A stretch of 64,000 bases of DNA from Toxorhynchites rutilus septentrionalis (Eukaryota; Arthropoda; Insecta; Diptera; Culicidae). Made by a program: the position numbers and the translations under genes. Every line of letters starts with the position of its first letter. Positions within the stretch are counted from its first letter, which is position 1. The stretch covers positions 45,553,521-45,617,520 of the forward strand of contig NC_073745.1 in assembly GCF_029784135.1 (NCBI RefSeq), in the 5' to 3' direction. This document shows positions 12,740 through 22,380 of the stretch, in pieces. The notes below the pieces were generated by a model. That model saw nothing but the letters and a program-made list of their open reading frames with translations. It did not search any database and was not told the DNA's origin.

Positions 12740-13760
12740 TATATATATTCAACCATGCCATGCCAAACCAAACTCAACTGACAATCTTTGTGTGCTACTA
12801 TGTCCACGCAACAATCCTCATGTGACGGTAATCCGAGTCCCTTACCGCTCACATTTTCGGTCTTCTGCATCGGTAATTGGCACTATTAATAACACAACAA
12901 TGGAAGTCTCATATCAACAGTCCCGCTGTGAACAATCCAACTATAAATATTCGAACAATAAGAATATTCTTACGCCGAAAAAGTCGACAAGTGTTGTGTA
13001 TCGGTAGAATAGGAATATTCTTAGGCCTAAACGGTTACTGTGTAGTAGATAAAACAAATGTTTATAGATGGATAAGAATTTTCTTACGCTTAAAAATGGT
13101 AACAGTGTAATATACAACAAAACTTATCTTAAGACAAAAACGTACACGAATGAATTCGACTATGTTATTGCTGAATTGCGAAATGAGCCTAATGATATAA
13201 ACTGATGGGATAAAAAAAAATGCCAAACCGATAAAGTGATTCTCAGATTCCATTACATTTCTTCCCATTTTGTTTTTTTCCAAAAACAACTTTTCAAAAA
13301 AAATCATAACTTTTGAACTACTATACCGATTCAGATGACCGACACATCAAATTGAAGCCAATTAGATAGTTTTTTTTTAATATTTGCAAAAAAAGTGTTT
13401 TGTTTCTGTTATTATTGATTGTGTTTGTATTTTATAGTGAACACGGTTAAAAAATATATATTTTTTATATTTTTTCTTGAAAGCTGAGGTTTCTTTACAT
13501 AACACATCCAAAATCGTTTCAGTCTTTGTTCAACATTGCGACTAGAATTTAATTTCTCCGCAAGTATTATATTTTTTCAAAGAAGACTTGCTCATTGGAT
13601 TCAAGTTGATATGTCGATTATCTGAATCGGTTTAGTAGCTCAAAAGTTATGTTTTTTTAAAGCCATTTTTGGAAAACAGGGGAAAACTTTAAAAAATCAT
13701 AACTGAGAAACGAAAAAAAACACATGTTCGAAGCGCAATACTAGAAAATTAGAATTTACT
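12740..13760 (+). mobile_element. MITE family A copy, split by a retroposon
   Basis: The left TIR (CCATGCCAAACC, then GATAAAGTGATTCTCAG) is split at 12769/13220 by an inserted retroposon. The family A interior phrases ('gaccgacacatcaaattgaagccaatta', 'cggtttagtagctcaaaagttatg') continue to about 13750. The right end is not recognisable. Confidence 0.55.
12770..13219 (+). mobile_element. 5'-truncated retroposon, family 3, copy 1
   Basis: The copy aligns with 49580-50012: 'caacagtcccgctgtgaaca', 'ggaatattcttaggcctaaac' and the end 'gagcctaat...gatgggataaaa'. It ends in an A-run at 13212-13220. The 10-bp ATGCCAAACC lies directly before it (12760-12769) and after it (13220-13229), so this is a target-primed insertion. 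It lacks the tRNA-like head of the 49500 copy, hence 5' truncation. Confidence 0.82.
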
Positions 13761-13890
13761 CGATGGAAATTAATTTTTGAACGTATTAGGACCATCGTTT
13801 CTTATCGCAAGAAGGTATTTCTGCTCGAAAGTAGTAAAATTTCTGCGACAAAAAAAATAAATTTCTATCTTTTTCATCATAGTTTATACT
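13761..13890. other. Short spacer, no gene seen
   Basis: AT-rich sequence between the family A remnant and the piggyBac-like terminus. Confidence 0.3.
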
Positions 13891-13972
13891 GTCAGTCACC
13901 GGTGACTGACGCGGCCAGAACGGAAAGCTTGGTGTCAGTCACCGATGACTGACATGCCAGTGAACGTGTTAA
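13891..13972 (-). mobile_element. piggyBac-like element end with palindromes
   Basis: Reading inward from the minus strand, TTAA (13969-13972) is followed by CACGTTCACTGGCATGTCAG. Two palindromic blocks follow: GTCAGTCACCGATGACTGAC at 13934 (one mismatch) and a perfect one at 13891-13910. The TTAA target with a CACG-start end is typical of piggyBac-type non-autonomous elements. A related end is at 40785-40895. Confidence 0.6.
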
Positions 13973-14249
13973 AAGAAAGCTGACAATTTTGGATACGTAT
14001 GGCACTGAATGGCAATTTTGATTATGAATTTATTTTTTCCACAATAAAATTTATTCTGAGATCAAAAACATGACATGCATAGTTAACCGGGCAAACGTAA
14101 TGCACCAGGTAAACGTATGCCGTCCTGATCTGACTGACCTGCCAAACTAAAAATATTAAATCATTAATATTTTTAATCCCACAAATATCCCCATCAAGAT
14201 GATTAACTTAATTTTTAATTTTTTCATTTACTTTAATAATTTTTAATAT

Positions 14250-14506
14250 TAACCTGAATAAAGGATCATCTCCTATGTTTCAAACATACCGGGCAATCGG
14301 TGGGACACAGGTTCGCTTGCGAGAGGCCGCCGCTTCCGACGGCGGGTTGGCGGACGACACGGATTGCGCCACCTCGGCGGCTTGGTGCCGACTTGGTTCC
14401 ATATCCTCGTTAAATGGGAACTTCGCCCCCATTACATTGATCTCAGAATAAGTTTCATCACGAAATAATAAATTCATGATAAAAACTGCGCTGCGGTGGT
14501 AAATAC
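14250..14506 (+). repeat. Foldback repeat H, right arm (empty piggyBac-like site)
   Basis: This aligns with 27230-27373 plus 27754-27845: 'cctatgtttcaaaca', 'ccgggcaatcggtgg', 'gagaggccgccgcttcc', 'gcccccattacattgat'. At 14410-14420 it reads 'tcctcgttaaatggg' without the 372-bp MITE present at 27378, so it is the empty site for that insertion. GC content is well above the surroundings. Confidence 0.75.
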
Positions 14507-14952
14507 TGATACATGCCTGTCCCTTTGGCATGCTCGGATTTCGGATTTAAAAAGACATGCACTAGTCAATGTCTGTCACAAGAGTGTATTTCTCTTACCA
14601 ACTAACTTACGAGCTAAGTTCGCATATGATATTACATGTTTATTTATTATCATTATTGTTGTCTACGACAAGCGTCGAGAGGGGCGGTATGTTATTGTTA
14701 TTAGTCGTTGGAGGTCGTATACAGGGAAGTTTGGCGTGCCATAATAGCGTTCAGCCGATGTTATGAAATCAGTTGGTTTGGGGGATTTCCGTAAGGAAAT
14801 CAAAAGTTGCTGACGAATGTAAATGTTGTTAGATATGGTATGCGAAAAAGTGGTTATGGGAAATAAGTAAGAATGCGGAATTGAGGATGCGAAAGAATGA
14901 GGGTCAGGATGTTTTGTGTTTAATTGGAATTGGGGTTAGTTAGTATGCTACA
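14507..14952. mobile_element. Candidate solo LTR (446 bp)
   Basis: The insert starts TGATACATGCC and ends GTATGCTACA, the TG...CA form of an LTR. ATAC flanks both sides (14503-14506 and 14953-14956); AATAC is possible if the last A is not part of the LTR. The paralogous block at 27838-27860 reads straight through, 'ggtaaatacgtagcattttt', which is the empty site. A 4-5 bp TSD fits Ty3/gypsy or BEL/Pao retrotransposons. No internal retroviral-type genes remain. Strand of the LTR is not determined. Confidence 0.7.
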
Positions 14953-14956
14953 ATAC

Positions 14957-15266
14957 GTAAGTTCCATTTTTTCTTAAATATTCCTTTTCACATCTTCATT
15001 TAATATTTTTATGGTAGAGTTACCTGCCTAATTTTCGGAATATTCTATAACCCATGCTCATTTCTGAATGATCTCTTCGCCCTAAAACGCAATAAGGAAA
15101 ATAAAAGAAGATGGCATTTCAATTGTGTCTACACGAATTTCAAAAAATGGCACAGCGAAGTCTTCAACATTTTTTTCAAATTTCCTCATTACAATTTCTA
15201 TTTTTACTTCGTAACAGGAGATTCGACAAGACTCATGATCTGACTTGTCGGAATTTTTCCTTTTTC
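14957..15266 (+). repeat. Repeat block shared with 27846-28154
   Basis: The block is collinear with 27846-28154: 'gttacctgcctaattttcggaatattc', 'atgctcatttctgaatgatctctt', 'cacagcgaagtcttcaaca', 'aacaggagattcgacaa'. It leads into the tandem array at 15267 and has no coding content. Confidence 0.75.
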
Positions 15267-15420
15267 ATTCGGGTAAACATTCTATTCGGGTAAATGTTTA
15301 TTCGGGTATTTGTCGCATTCGGGAATTTGTTGCATTCGGTTTTTTGTTACATGAATGTGAATGTCATTCGGGTATGTGTCACATTCGGGTAAACGTGTTT
15401 CGGGTGAATGGGACACAATC
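15267..15420 (+). repeat. ATTCGGGTAAATG-type tandem array, copy 1
   Basis: About nine degenerate units of 15-18 bp (CATTCGGGTAAATGT, CATTCGGGTATTTGT and similar), ending in TTCGGGTGAATGGGACACAA. The same array occurs at 28155-28404 (same strand, same terminal motif) and inverted at 25422-25609. Frames opened by the repeat are not genes. Confidence 0.85.
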
Positions 15421-15570
15421 ATCTAGCGTGGTCGTGGTCAACAGCCTTGCATTCCATCTGGCCTCAGTTCGATCCCCTTTTAAATCGTATAGACTTATTT
15501 TTTGGTACAATCCCCAAAAGAAATGAAAAAAGGAAATAGAAAGAGATGTCTGCTCCCATTTTAAGGCTTT
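15421..15570 (+). mobile_element. SINE-like tRNA-derived element, family 2, copy 1
   Basis: An A-box-like TAGCGTGGTCGTGG is followed by a strong B-box match CAGTTCGATCCCC, then 'gaaatgaaaaaaggaaatag' and 'agaaatgtctgctcc'. The copy at 25228-25375 has the same order. No TSD was identified, so the boundaries are approximate. Confidence 0.55.
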
Positions 15571-15623
15571 CAATACAGCTCATTATTTGCTCATTTCACC
15601 CTTCAGCACACGAAAAACCATTA

Positions 15624-15625
15624 TA
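15624..15625. repeat. TA target-site duplication of ITmD37E copy 1 (left)
   Basis: TA directly outside the left TIR, matched by TA at 16924-16925 outside the right TIR, as expected for IS630-Tc1-mariner insertion. Confidence 0.85.
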
Positions 15626-16923
15626 AAGGGTGTGTCACATCAAATTGCATCACGGAAAAAACGCTGTAGAAATTTAATTTTTAGGAATTATATCTTCAGC
15701 TTTCGCTTATAATCAGATAAGAGTGTATAGATCACGTTGGATATGTTTCACTGTAAATTTTTCGTAAATTTGGAAAAATGTCGTCGAACGAAAAAGAGCG
15801 TCGTGAATTAATCCTGCGCACTCATTTCGAGTATCCGGAATTGTCACATCGGGACATCGGTAAGATGCTGGGAATCGTCCAATCCACGGTCAGCAGAGTA
15901 CTAAAACGATACTTCGAGAACCTAACCATCGACCGGAAGGTGAAGAACGGCGTAAATGGATGCTCCGTCAGTGAAAAAGATCACAAGCGCGTAGTTAAGC
16001 AGTTTAGACGTGATCCGAGAAGTTCGGTCCGGGATGTCGCCAATAAGCTGAATTTGTCAAGTTCATTCGTCCAGCGGACCAAGCAGCGGGAGGGCCTGCG
16101 TACATACAAGGTTCAGAAGGCTCCTAACCGCGACGAAAGGCAAAACATGGTGGGGAAGACGCGAGCCCGGAAGCTGTACACCGAAATGCTGACGAAGCCG
16201 CATTGCCTGGTAATGGACGACGAAACCTACGTCAAAGCGGACTTTCGTCAGCTGCCGGGCCTGTTGTTCTTCTCCGCAGAGGACAAATTCTGCGTTCCGG
16301 AGGAGATTCGCAAGCAGAAACTATCCAAGTTTGCCAAAAAGTACATGGTGTGGCAAGCGATCTGCTCTTGCGGAAAGTGGAGCGCCCCCTTCATGATGAC
16401 CGGCATGGTAAAAGGGCAGGTTTACCTTAAGGAGTGCCTACAGAAGCGTTTACTACCACTATTGAAACAGCACGAGGGCCCGACCATCTTCTGGCCGGAT
16501 CTCGCTTCGTGCCACTATTCAAAGGACGTGTTGGAGTGGTACGAAGCCAACGGGGTCACCTTCGTGCCAAAGGAAATGAACCCGCCCAACGCGCCGGAGC
16601 TTCGCCCAATAGAGAAATATTGGGCGATTATGCAGCAGGCCCTCCGGAAGAACCCAAAAGTTGTCAAATCGGAGGCGGACTTCAAGAGAAAATGGATTTC
16701 TGTTCAAAAAAAACTACAACCTAACGTTGTACAGAACCTTACGGACGGGGTAAAGAAGAGGGTGCGAGCATACGGGCTTGGGTTCGAAGTATGAATAAAA
16801 AGAAAATGCCAAAAGTTGTTTAATAGTTTTTATGTTACTGTCTAAAATTTTCAAAAGGATCGGTCTACTGGGCGAATTTCTACAGCGTTTTTTCCGTGAT
16901 GCAATTTGATGTGACACACCCTT
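15626..16923 (+). mobile_element. ITmD37E transposon, complete and apparently intact
   Basis: A 1298-bp element bounded by perfect 49-bp inverted repeats (15626-15674 and 16875-16923), starting AAGGGTGTGTCACATCAAAT. It sits in a duplicated TA and encodes one uninterrupted transposase. Identical TIRs and an intact catalytic triad suggest a recent insertion with possible activity. A decayed copy in the opposite orientation lies at 28806-30094. Both are close to the array-bearing repeat blocks, but the opposite orientations argue for independent insertions. Confidence 0.93.
15778..16794 (+). CDS. DD37E Tc1/mariner-type transposase, full length
   Basis: A 338-residue transposase that would cut and rejoin the element's own ends in the nucleus by the DDE mechanism. 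The N-terminal part has two helix-turn-helix segments, about residues 20-45 (HRDIGKMLGIVQSTVSRVLK) and 80-105 (SVRDVANKLNLSSSFVQR), which in this family bind the TIR. The catalytic residues are D148 in MDDET, D241 in WPDLASCHYS and E279 in RPIEKYW. D241 and E279 are separated by 37 residues, which defines the DD37E group known from mosquitoes. The ATG at 15778 lies about 100 bp inside the left TIR, and the stop is 80 bp before the right TIR. No intron, frameshift or missing key residue is seen, unlike the copy at 28806. Length matches a complete family member. Confidence 0.93.
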   Translation: MSSNEKERRELILRTHFEYPELSHRDIGKMLGIVQSTVSRVLKRYFENLTIDRKVKNGVNGCSVSEKDHKRVVKQFRRDPRSSVRDVANKLNLSSSFVQRTKQREGLRTYKVQKAPNRDERQNMVGKTRARKLYTEMLTKPHCLVMDDETYVKADFRQLPGLLFFSAEDKFCVPEEIRKQKLSKFAKKYMVWQAICSCGKWSAPFMMTGMVKGQVYLKECLQKRLLPLLKQHEGPTIFWPDLASCHYSKDVLEWYEANGVTFVPKEMNPPNAPELRPIEKYWAIMQQALRKNPKVVKSEADFKRKWISVQKKLQPNVVQNLTDGVKKRVRAYGLGFEV

Positions 16924-16925
16924 TA

Positions 16926-18161
16926 TCTGCCGAAAATGAAGTGTTTTCTGCCAACGCTGGTTTGGGTGTAGTAATACACAATGGAAAAAATGTAAATGCT
17001 ATTAAAAATGAATTATTCTCTACAATCCTTTCGCCAATTTCTCGTTTTTCTTTGAATATTACAACATTGGTTTTCTAGAAATAACCTGTGGAAGCTCAAA
17101 ACTCGTTGAAAATACGGGGCAATGCTTTCTAAAAGTATCCATCTTTCGCGTTCGAATAAAGCGATTCAAGAATAGAGGGGGGGGGGGGGGAGTGAAACAT
17201 TAAACCACACTATCTGACGTATTTTGGACCGATTCCATCACCACGCAGTAAACGAATATCAAATTGAATGGTTTCCTTTACATTCTATCAACACCAGTGA
17301 CAATGAAGCGGAAGGATACAGCAGCATGAACATAAAACATTCGTCCGAGTGGAGGCAGGAAAGAGTATAAAAAACAAACTGCCCCGGAGAAGCCATTCAA
17401 TTAATATTCCACTCTCGTCCTTGTTTTCCACTTTCTTATTTTTGCCACGAAGGACGCAGGAATGGAATGGGAAACCAATATCGGAATCGAATCGATACTT
17501 GTCTCGATAAACTTTCTACCTTGAAGTCCTCGACGCACGGGCACGGATAGTGGCAGGTGGTGGAACCGGTGATTAAATGCGGACTTGCTGTTTAGAATAA
17601 TCATAGCCCACGTGCACTTCCCCGTAATCAGAGCCGCACAACCGCCGCCCTCTGTGCGATGTGGTTTGGTGATTGTTCGGAGCGAGAGTCGACAAATGAT
17701 TTTATTACGAAATCCGAAATTCCCGCATTGCTTAACTTAGCACCTGGCTGCTGGCCGTTTGCCGTTGCTGTTGTTACTGTGGGAGGTGGAAATGGAACGA
17801 TAACAGGAACGAGCGACCATAGTAGTTACAGATAGCGAGGACGAGATTGGAATAGCGAAGAAGGTCTGCGATTTGGATTTCTTTCCTCGTCGCCACCGTG
17901 CGTATGTTCATTATGAGACCACAGAAGGTGTTCAAAAAACTGCTTTGTGTCAATTGGAGAAAATCGTTTTGTTACTTCAGTTTCAGCAGTTAAAATTTAT
18001 GATCAAGAAAATGGTAAACAAACAACGTAATCCAGCCAAAGAAACAAAATTGCCTATGTCAATAGAGCTTGAGTATAGATTTCACACGTTGAACTGCATA
18101 TTTCCGCACCCCCCAGATAAATGTCAGATTTCAGCTTTAATACTCTAACAATTTCATCCAG
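16926..18161. other. Unrecognised DNA with a G14 tract; probable intron/intergenic
   Basis: There is no convincing gene. An uninterrupted run of 14 G residues lies at 17177-17190. GC rises over 17380-17860, where short frames open on both strands without domain similarity. The last part, including a pyrimidine-rich stretch ending 'atttcatccag' at 18161, would be the intron upstream of the candidate exon. Confidence 0.4.
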
Positions 18162-18425
18162 CTTAGCAGCGGAATTCTTCCCGACCAAGGGTTCACTCGG
18201 TACGAGAAGATGATAAAAGCATCACAGCGATTATATACGCTAAGAAGTAAATTGATTTCCGAAGCTAAATTAATCGACCAAAAACCTCGTGGATCTCCTG
18301 GTATCACTGGCAGCACCAGCAACAGCAGTGGAAACCGAATTGCATCCCAGCAGCAGAAACAACAACCAGCTCCAGGAAGCGGTGTTATATCTCGAGCCAA
18401 GAAGCGGGTAGAAATAATCGGATAA
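18162..18425 (+). CDS. Candidate 3'-terminal coding exon of an unrecognised host gene
   Basis: The frame is open from 18141 to the TAA at 18423-18425. Placing an acceptor after the CAG at 18159-18161, behind 'tactctaacaatttcatccag', gives an exon of 87 codons beginning LSSGILPDQGFTRYEKM. The first half is charged and helix-prone (YEKMIKASQRLYTLRSKLIS). The second half is low-complexity Ser/Gly/Gln (TSNSSGN, QQQKQQPAPGSG) before a basic tail, RAKKRVEIIG. This pattern is unlike the chance frames elsewhere. An AATAAA 109 bp after the stop, with a T/GT-rich stretch behind it, fits a transcript end. I do not recognise the protein. Upstream exons were not found nearby and may lie outside the window. 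An internal ATG at 18210 could instead start a 71-residue frame. Confidence 0.5.
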   Translation, partial: LSSGILPDQGFTRYEKMIKASQRLYTLRSKLISEAKLIDQKPRGSPGITGSTSNSSGNRIASQQQKQQPAPGSGVISRAKKRVEIIG

Positions 18426-18533
18426 ACAGGTCAACGAATTATAATCCCCCCTGACCGCTTTGAGCTACCCGTTGTGTTGCTCATGCTTTCAATGTCGGGC
18501 CTGTTATAGCAGCGGATCCCACTGATGGACGTT

Positions 18534-18539
18534 AATAAA
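18534..18539 (+). promoter_or_regulatory. Candidate polyadenylation signal AATAAA
   Basis: AATAAA about 109 bp beyond the stop of the candidate exon, followed 20-45 bp later by 'gctgcttttgattgtgttc', a GT/T-rich stretch of the kind found downstream of cleavage sites. Single hexamers are common in AT-rich DNA; the position is what supports it. Confidence 0.45.
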
Positions 18540-21500
18540 GTTTTCATTAATTGCTCTTCGGCTGCTTTTGATTGTGTTCAAAAGTATGGAAGCCAGGAAT
18601 GTTCCATGGCAGACTTATGCTAATTATTGCACATTGTTCGATTGTTTTCGGGGTATTTTTTCTGGATTATAATAAAAAGACCGATTAAGTGTGAATGTTT
18701 GAGTGCAGTGGCAGCAAGTAAATATATGCTTATAATATATTTCACATTCATAAAATTTCTTCTTGGTGAGATTTTTTGACTGGCAAAAAACTGATCATGA
18801 GGTTAAATTACTTATTTAAACATATTTTATTCGCGAAAAGTATTTCAGCAAATTGTCTAATTCGAAATTACTGCTCTATAATTTATATTTTAAATCTTGT
18901 TCAGCTATCAGAGTGTGAATAATTCGTTTTGAAAGTTGAGATGGTTTAGAAGTCACATATAAGGATTACCGATTAAAAACTATCGATTGAACAGAAAGTC
19001 TTCTAATAGAAATTCAGGAATCGATCTTCTTATGAAAGCCGTCATATTTCCTGATCGGTTGGAAACTTCAGATAAATATCATCACTTTCCTTAAGTCGGG
19101 GTCGGGGTTTATCTTCGAAATGAGGCTACGAAAGACTTTTTGAACTGGTTGAATACGCACAGCTATCGTAGGTACCTAATCCTATACTTATCTGAACTTA
19201 TATTTTCCAACGTGATGTATGTTAAAGAAAATCACGTTTAGGTATAATCAGGTATCACGTTTATCATCTGAATAAATAGTGTGAAGAGCTTTTTCAGCAG
19301 GTATCACGTTTATCATCTGAACAAATAGTGTGAAGAGGACAGTTCAAAATTCAAAATAAAATTCAAAATAAGGAATTATGATTCTGGATTCGGCATACAT
19401 ATTCATTACCGCATACAAATTCATTTCCCAAATTCAGATTCAGGGTTCAATAATTCAAATTATATATTACTGATTACGGATTTCAGATAATCCACATGTT
19501 AATTCCTAAAAATTGATGCAGGTTCAATTTTCAAATTAAAAATTGCAATATTTTAGATTAAAAACTCCAGGTTTGAGAGTCAGATTCAATAGCACATATT
19601 TAAATTTAACCCTTAGACTATGAATAGTATCAAGGAAATTTATCCGGACTCTAGGAAAATCGTTAAGATTCGCGCTGATACTGTTTTTTTTAATATTCAA
19701 TCATGACCACAGTTAAGGGGTTCATTCGATGGCTATATCTTTTGTTCCAACTAAGGGCAGTCATCCTTGAGTTTGCACATTTTCATAGTTATCACAAGCC
19801 CTTTTTCTGTTACTTATGTTTGCTATAGCAATACCAGGGATTATTGGATATTAAGAGAGTTTATAGAGCCTCGGAAGATGACATCGGTCATGTTGTACCC
19901 ATACGCAATGTATTCTTAAGCCAAGCCACGAATACAATTATTTTTTACGGAAAAAAAACAAAGTTGTGATTGGCCTTCCGAAGTGACAAAAATGAAATAG
20001 ATAAATTTCAAACAAAAATCATCAAATTTTTGCGTGGATTCATCCAAAACTAGCAAATACCCATAGAACATCTATGTATCGATTCATCCTGATCGTACCT
20101 TATTTTTCCTAATAATCTGATTTTCTCTTACGTAATATTTTCACATATTACAATGATGAAAAACGATGGAGACGATGGTGTCTAGTGGTTTGAAAGTGCC
20201 TCTTCCGTTCATCCATTGCAATAAAGTCAACACTGATATTCATATCAGTATTTTGAAGAATCATGTGCATCCCTGACCAACTTCTGATCAACAAAAAGTT
20301 CCAATTTCTAGGGTCCAGAGGCACGTTTCCATCGAAAAGTCATCCTCCATCCGACCAGAGCATCCACTCTCGTGCTATCGACCCAACACACACAATAATG
20401 CACACAATAACTGGTGGAAAGTACTTCTGTATTTTTGCATTACACGCACACATTGTTGGTGATATGCGTTGCCAAAGCTAGGTTGAGAAGGAACAATATA
20501 TAATCGTCTCATTCACGATACACCGGTGATCCAGCTAGCGATGGGCCTTATCAAGGATAATAGTTCGAGCTTAGCGATAGTTTCTTAAAAGGGCTTCAAG
20601 AATCGAAGCGAACGTACAGCAAAAGTTTCAAGCTTCTATAAAAAAAAACAAATAATAGTCAACCTAGATTTTCCTTTTGTTTCAGAATGCATACTCAGAA
20701 TATGCACAAAACAAGCATAGTGCAATGCTTCTACTGATTCGCAGAAGTAAAGCAGTGGAAAATTATTGTAAATTGAATTTGCGGACAACATTCATTCTTC
20801 AGCCAGCGAGCGGAGTTTTTACTCGACGCGGAATAACATCCGGGGAGAGCTAAGAAATAAATAAGTCAAACTGAATTACAATTCTGATCTTCTTTTAAAT
20901 TGTTGTAATGAAATCCAAGACACGGAATCGATGAAAAGATACATATCGTTAGGTGGAGAGTGTCTGTATATAATTGATACACACTAAACCATTTTTGATT
21001 TTATACAGTGGTGGTGTTGGTACAAAAATAGAATCGCATGTGGTTGAAGTATATGTGTCGAGAAAAAGAGATGAATTTCGCGTATTGGCAATAAAGTCCC
21101 CAATTTCGACATATGGCCAGTTTGTTTATTGTTCTCGTGAGAACAAGAATTAATTATGAATCAACAGTCTTCAGCTGCCTCCATAAAACCACGTAAATCA
21201 TCGGCCCTTTTCAAAGCTAAATAGTTATTTCGAAAAGTTCGATGCATTTTAAAGCAATATCCGAAATAATAAAAAGCGAATTGATTTTTACAATTTGATA
21301 ATTTTTTTATTTAATTTTTGTGAATTCTAGCATTGTTATCGGATTTAAACTGCAGCGGCTCGGTATTTGGTATGATCAAAAGTTATGAGCTGCTAAAACC
21401 TCGGCTTCATGCGGCTTCTCGAATTGAAACTATTTGGAAAATAGCGGATAGAAATTTTTGGTTCATCCGTCTTATAGGCTAGATTTTGCCCCATCCAACT

Positions 21501-22380
21501 GCCTCTTGTTTTGATCGATGCAGAACGCTTTATGTGGAATATGGTTCAAGCCAAAACAGGGTATCAAAATTGAGTGAATTCATTCTTGACTTCAAAAGAT
21601 GAAAACTCTTTCACTTGCAAATAGCATGATTCTCCGTTACATGGAATACATGATCAAAACAGAAAAGCAAATTTTCATTCATAATTTTTATTTTCAAAAC
21701 GCATTATTCCACCTGATAATATATAGTCATTTTCGCTTCACACCTTCACAATTACTTTACTATAACTCAAAACTATCATAGGAGGCTACACACTCACTAT
21801 ACCTAATGTTATAGCAATGAGTGTCACTAGTTCCCTAACTGTATTATCTCATAATGTATGAATTTTTGGACACAAGTGAACGAACCAGAGAAATGTTTAT
21901 CAGAATTAACTTTAAAAATACTTTCTAATGATTGAATCTTGAGTAGATCTGGAGATCGTTTGACATTCACACAGATTCCATTCTCACTAATGCAAGTGTA
22001 AATGGATTTCATTTCAATGTCTTGAGTAAATGGAATTCAAATAAATATTAAGAAATCGTTATTGAGTAATAATCGGGTAGAATGTGGCTTAGATTTTATT
22101 TTCTTAAAATATTAGTGAATACACCCCCTGAAATCATCTTTGTTTGTTTGGTGTTATTGTAATATTTTATTTGTAAATTAGCATGAAGAATAATATTTCA
22201 ACAAAATTCAAACCCTTACGTATTACCACTTATTCTCGAAAAGGTTGAATTCGAAAATATTAGTTTTGTAATTGATGCTACACAACCTTCATAATGATTT
22301 CCAATTATTTTTTTATCATCCTCGAATGCTCCATTTGGCACAATCCCTTTTTTAATGAGTATAATCTGACCTAGAAACGT
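18540..22380. other. Unrecognised AT-rich DNA
   Basis: No coding frame above 75 codons is seen, and no repeat shared with the rest of the window apart from the local duplication at 19249. A tRNA-like phrase near 20170 ('ggtgtctagtggtttgaaagtgcc') lacks a B box and is not called. Confidence 0.35.
19249..19337 (+). repeat. Local tandem duplication (49-bp unit)
   Basis: 'caggtatcacgtttatcatc' at 19249 recurs at 19298. The 40 bp from each start differ only at one base (aataaa versus acaaat context). The first unit has an additional 9 bp, 'ctttttcag'. A recent local duplication with no sign of function. Confidence 0.85.
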
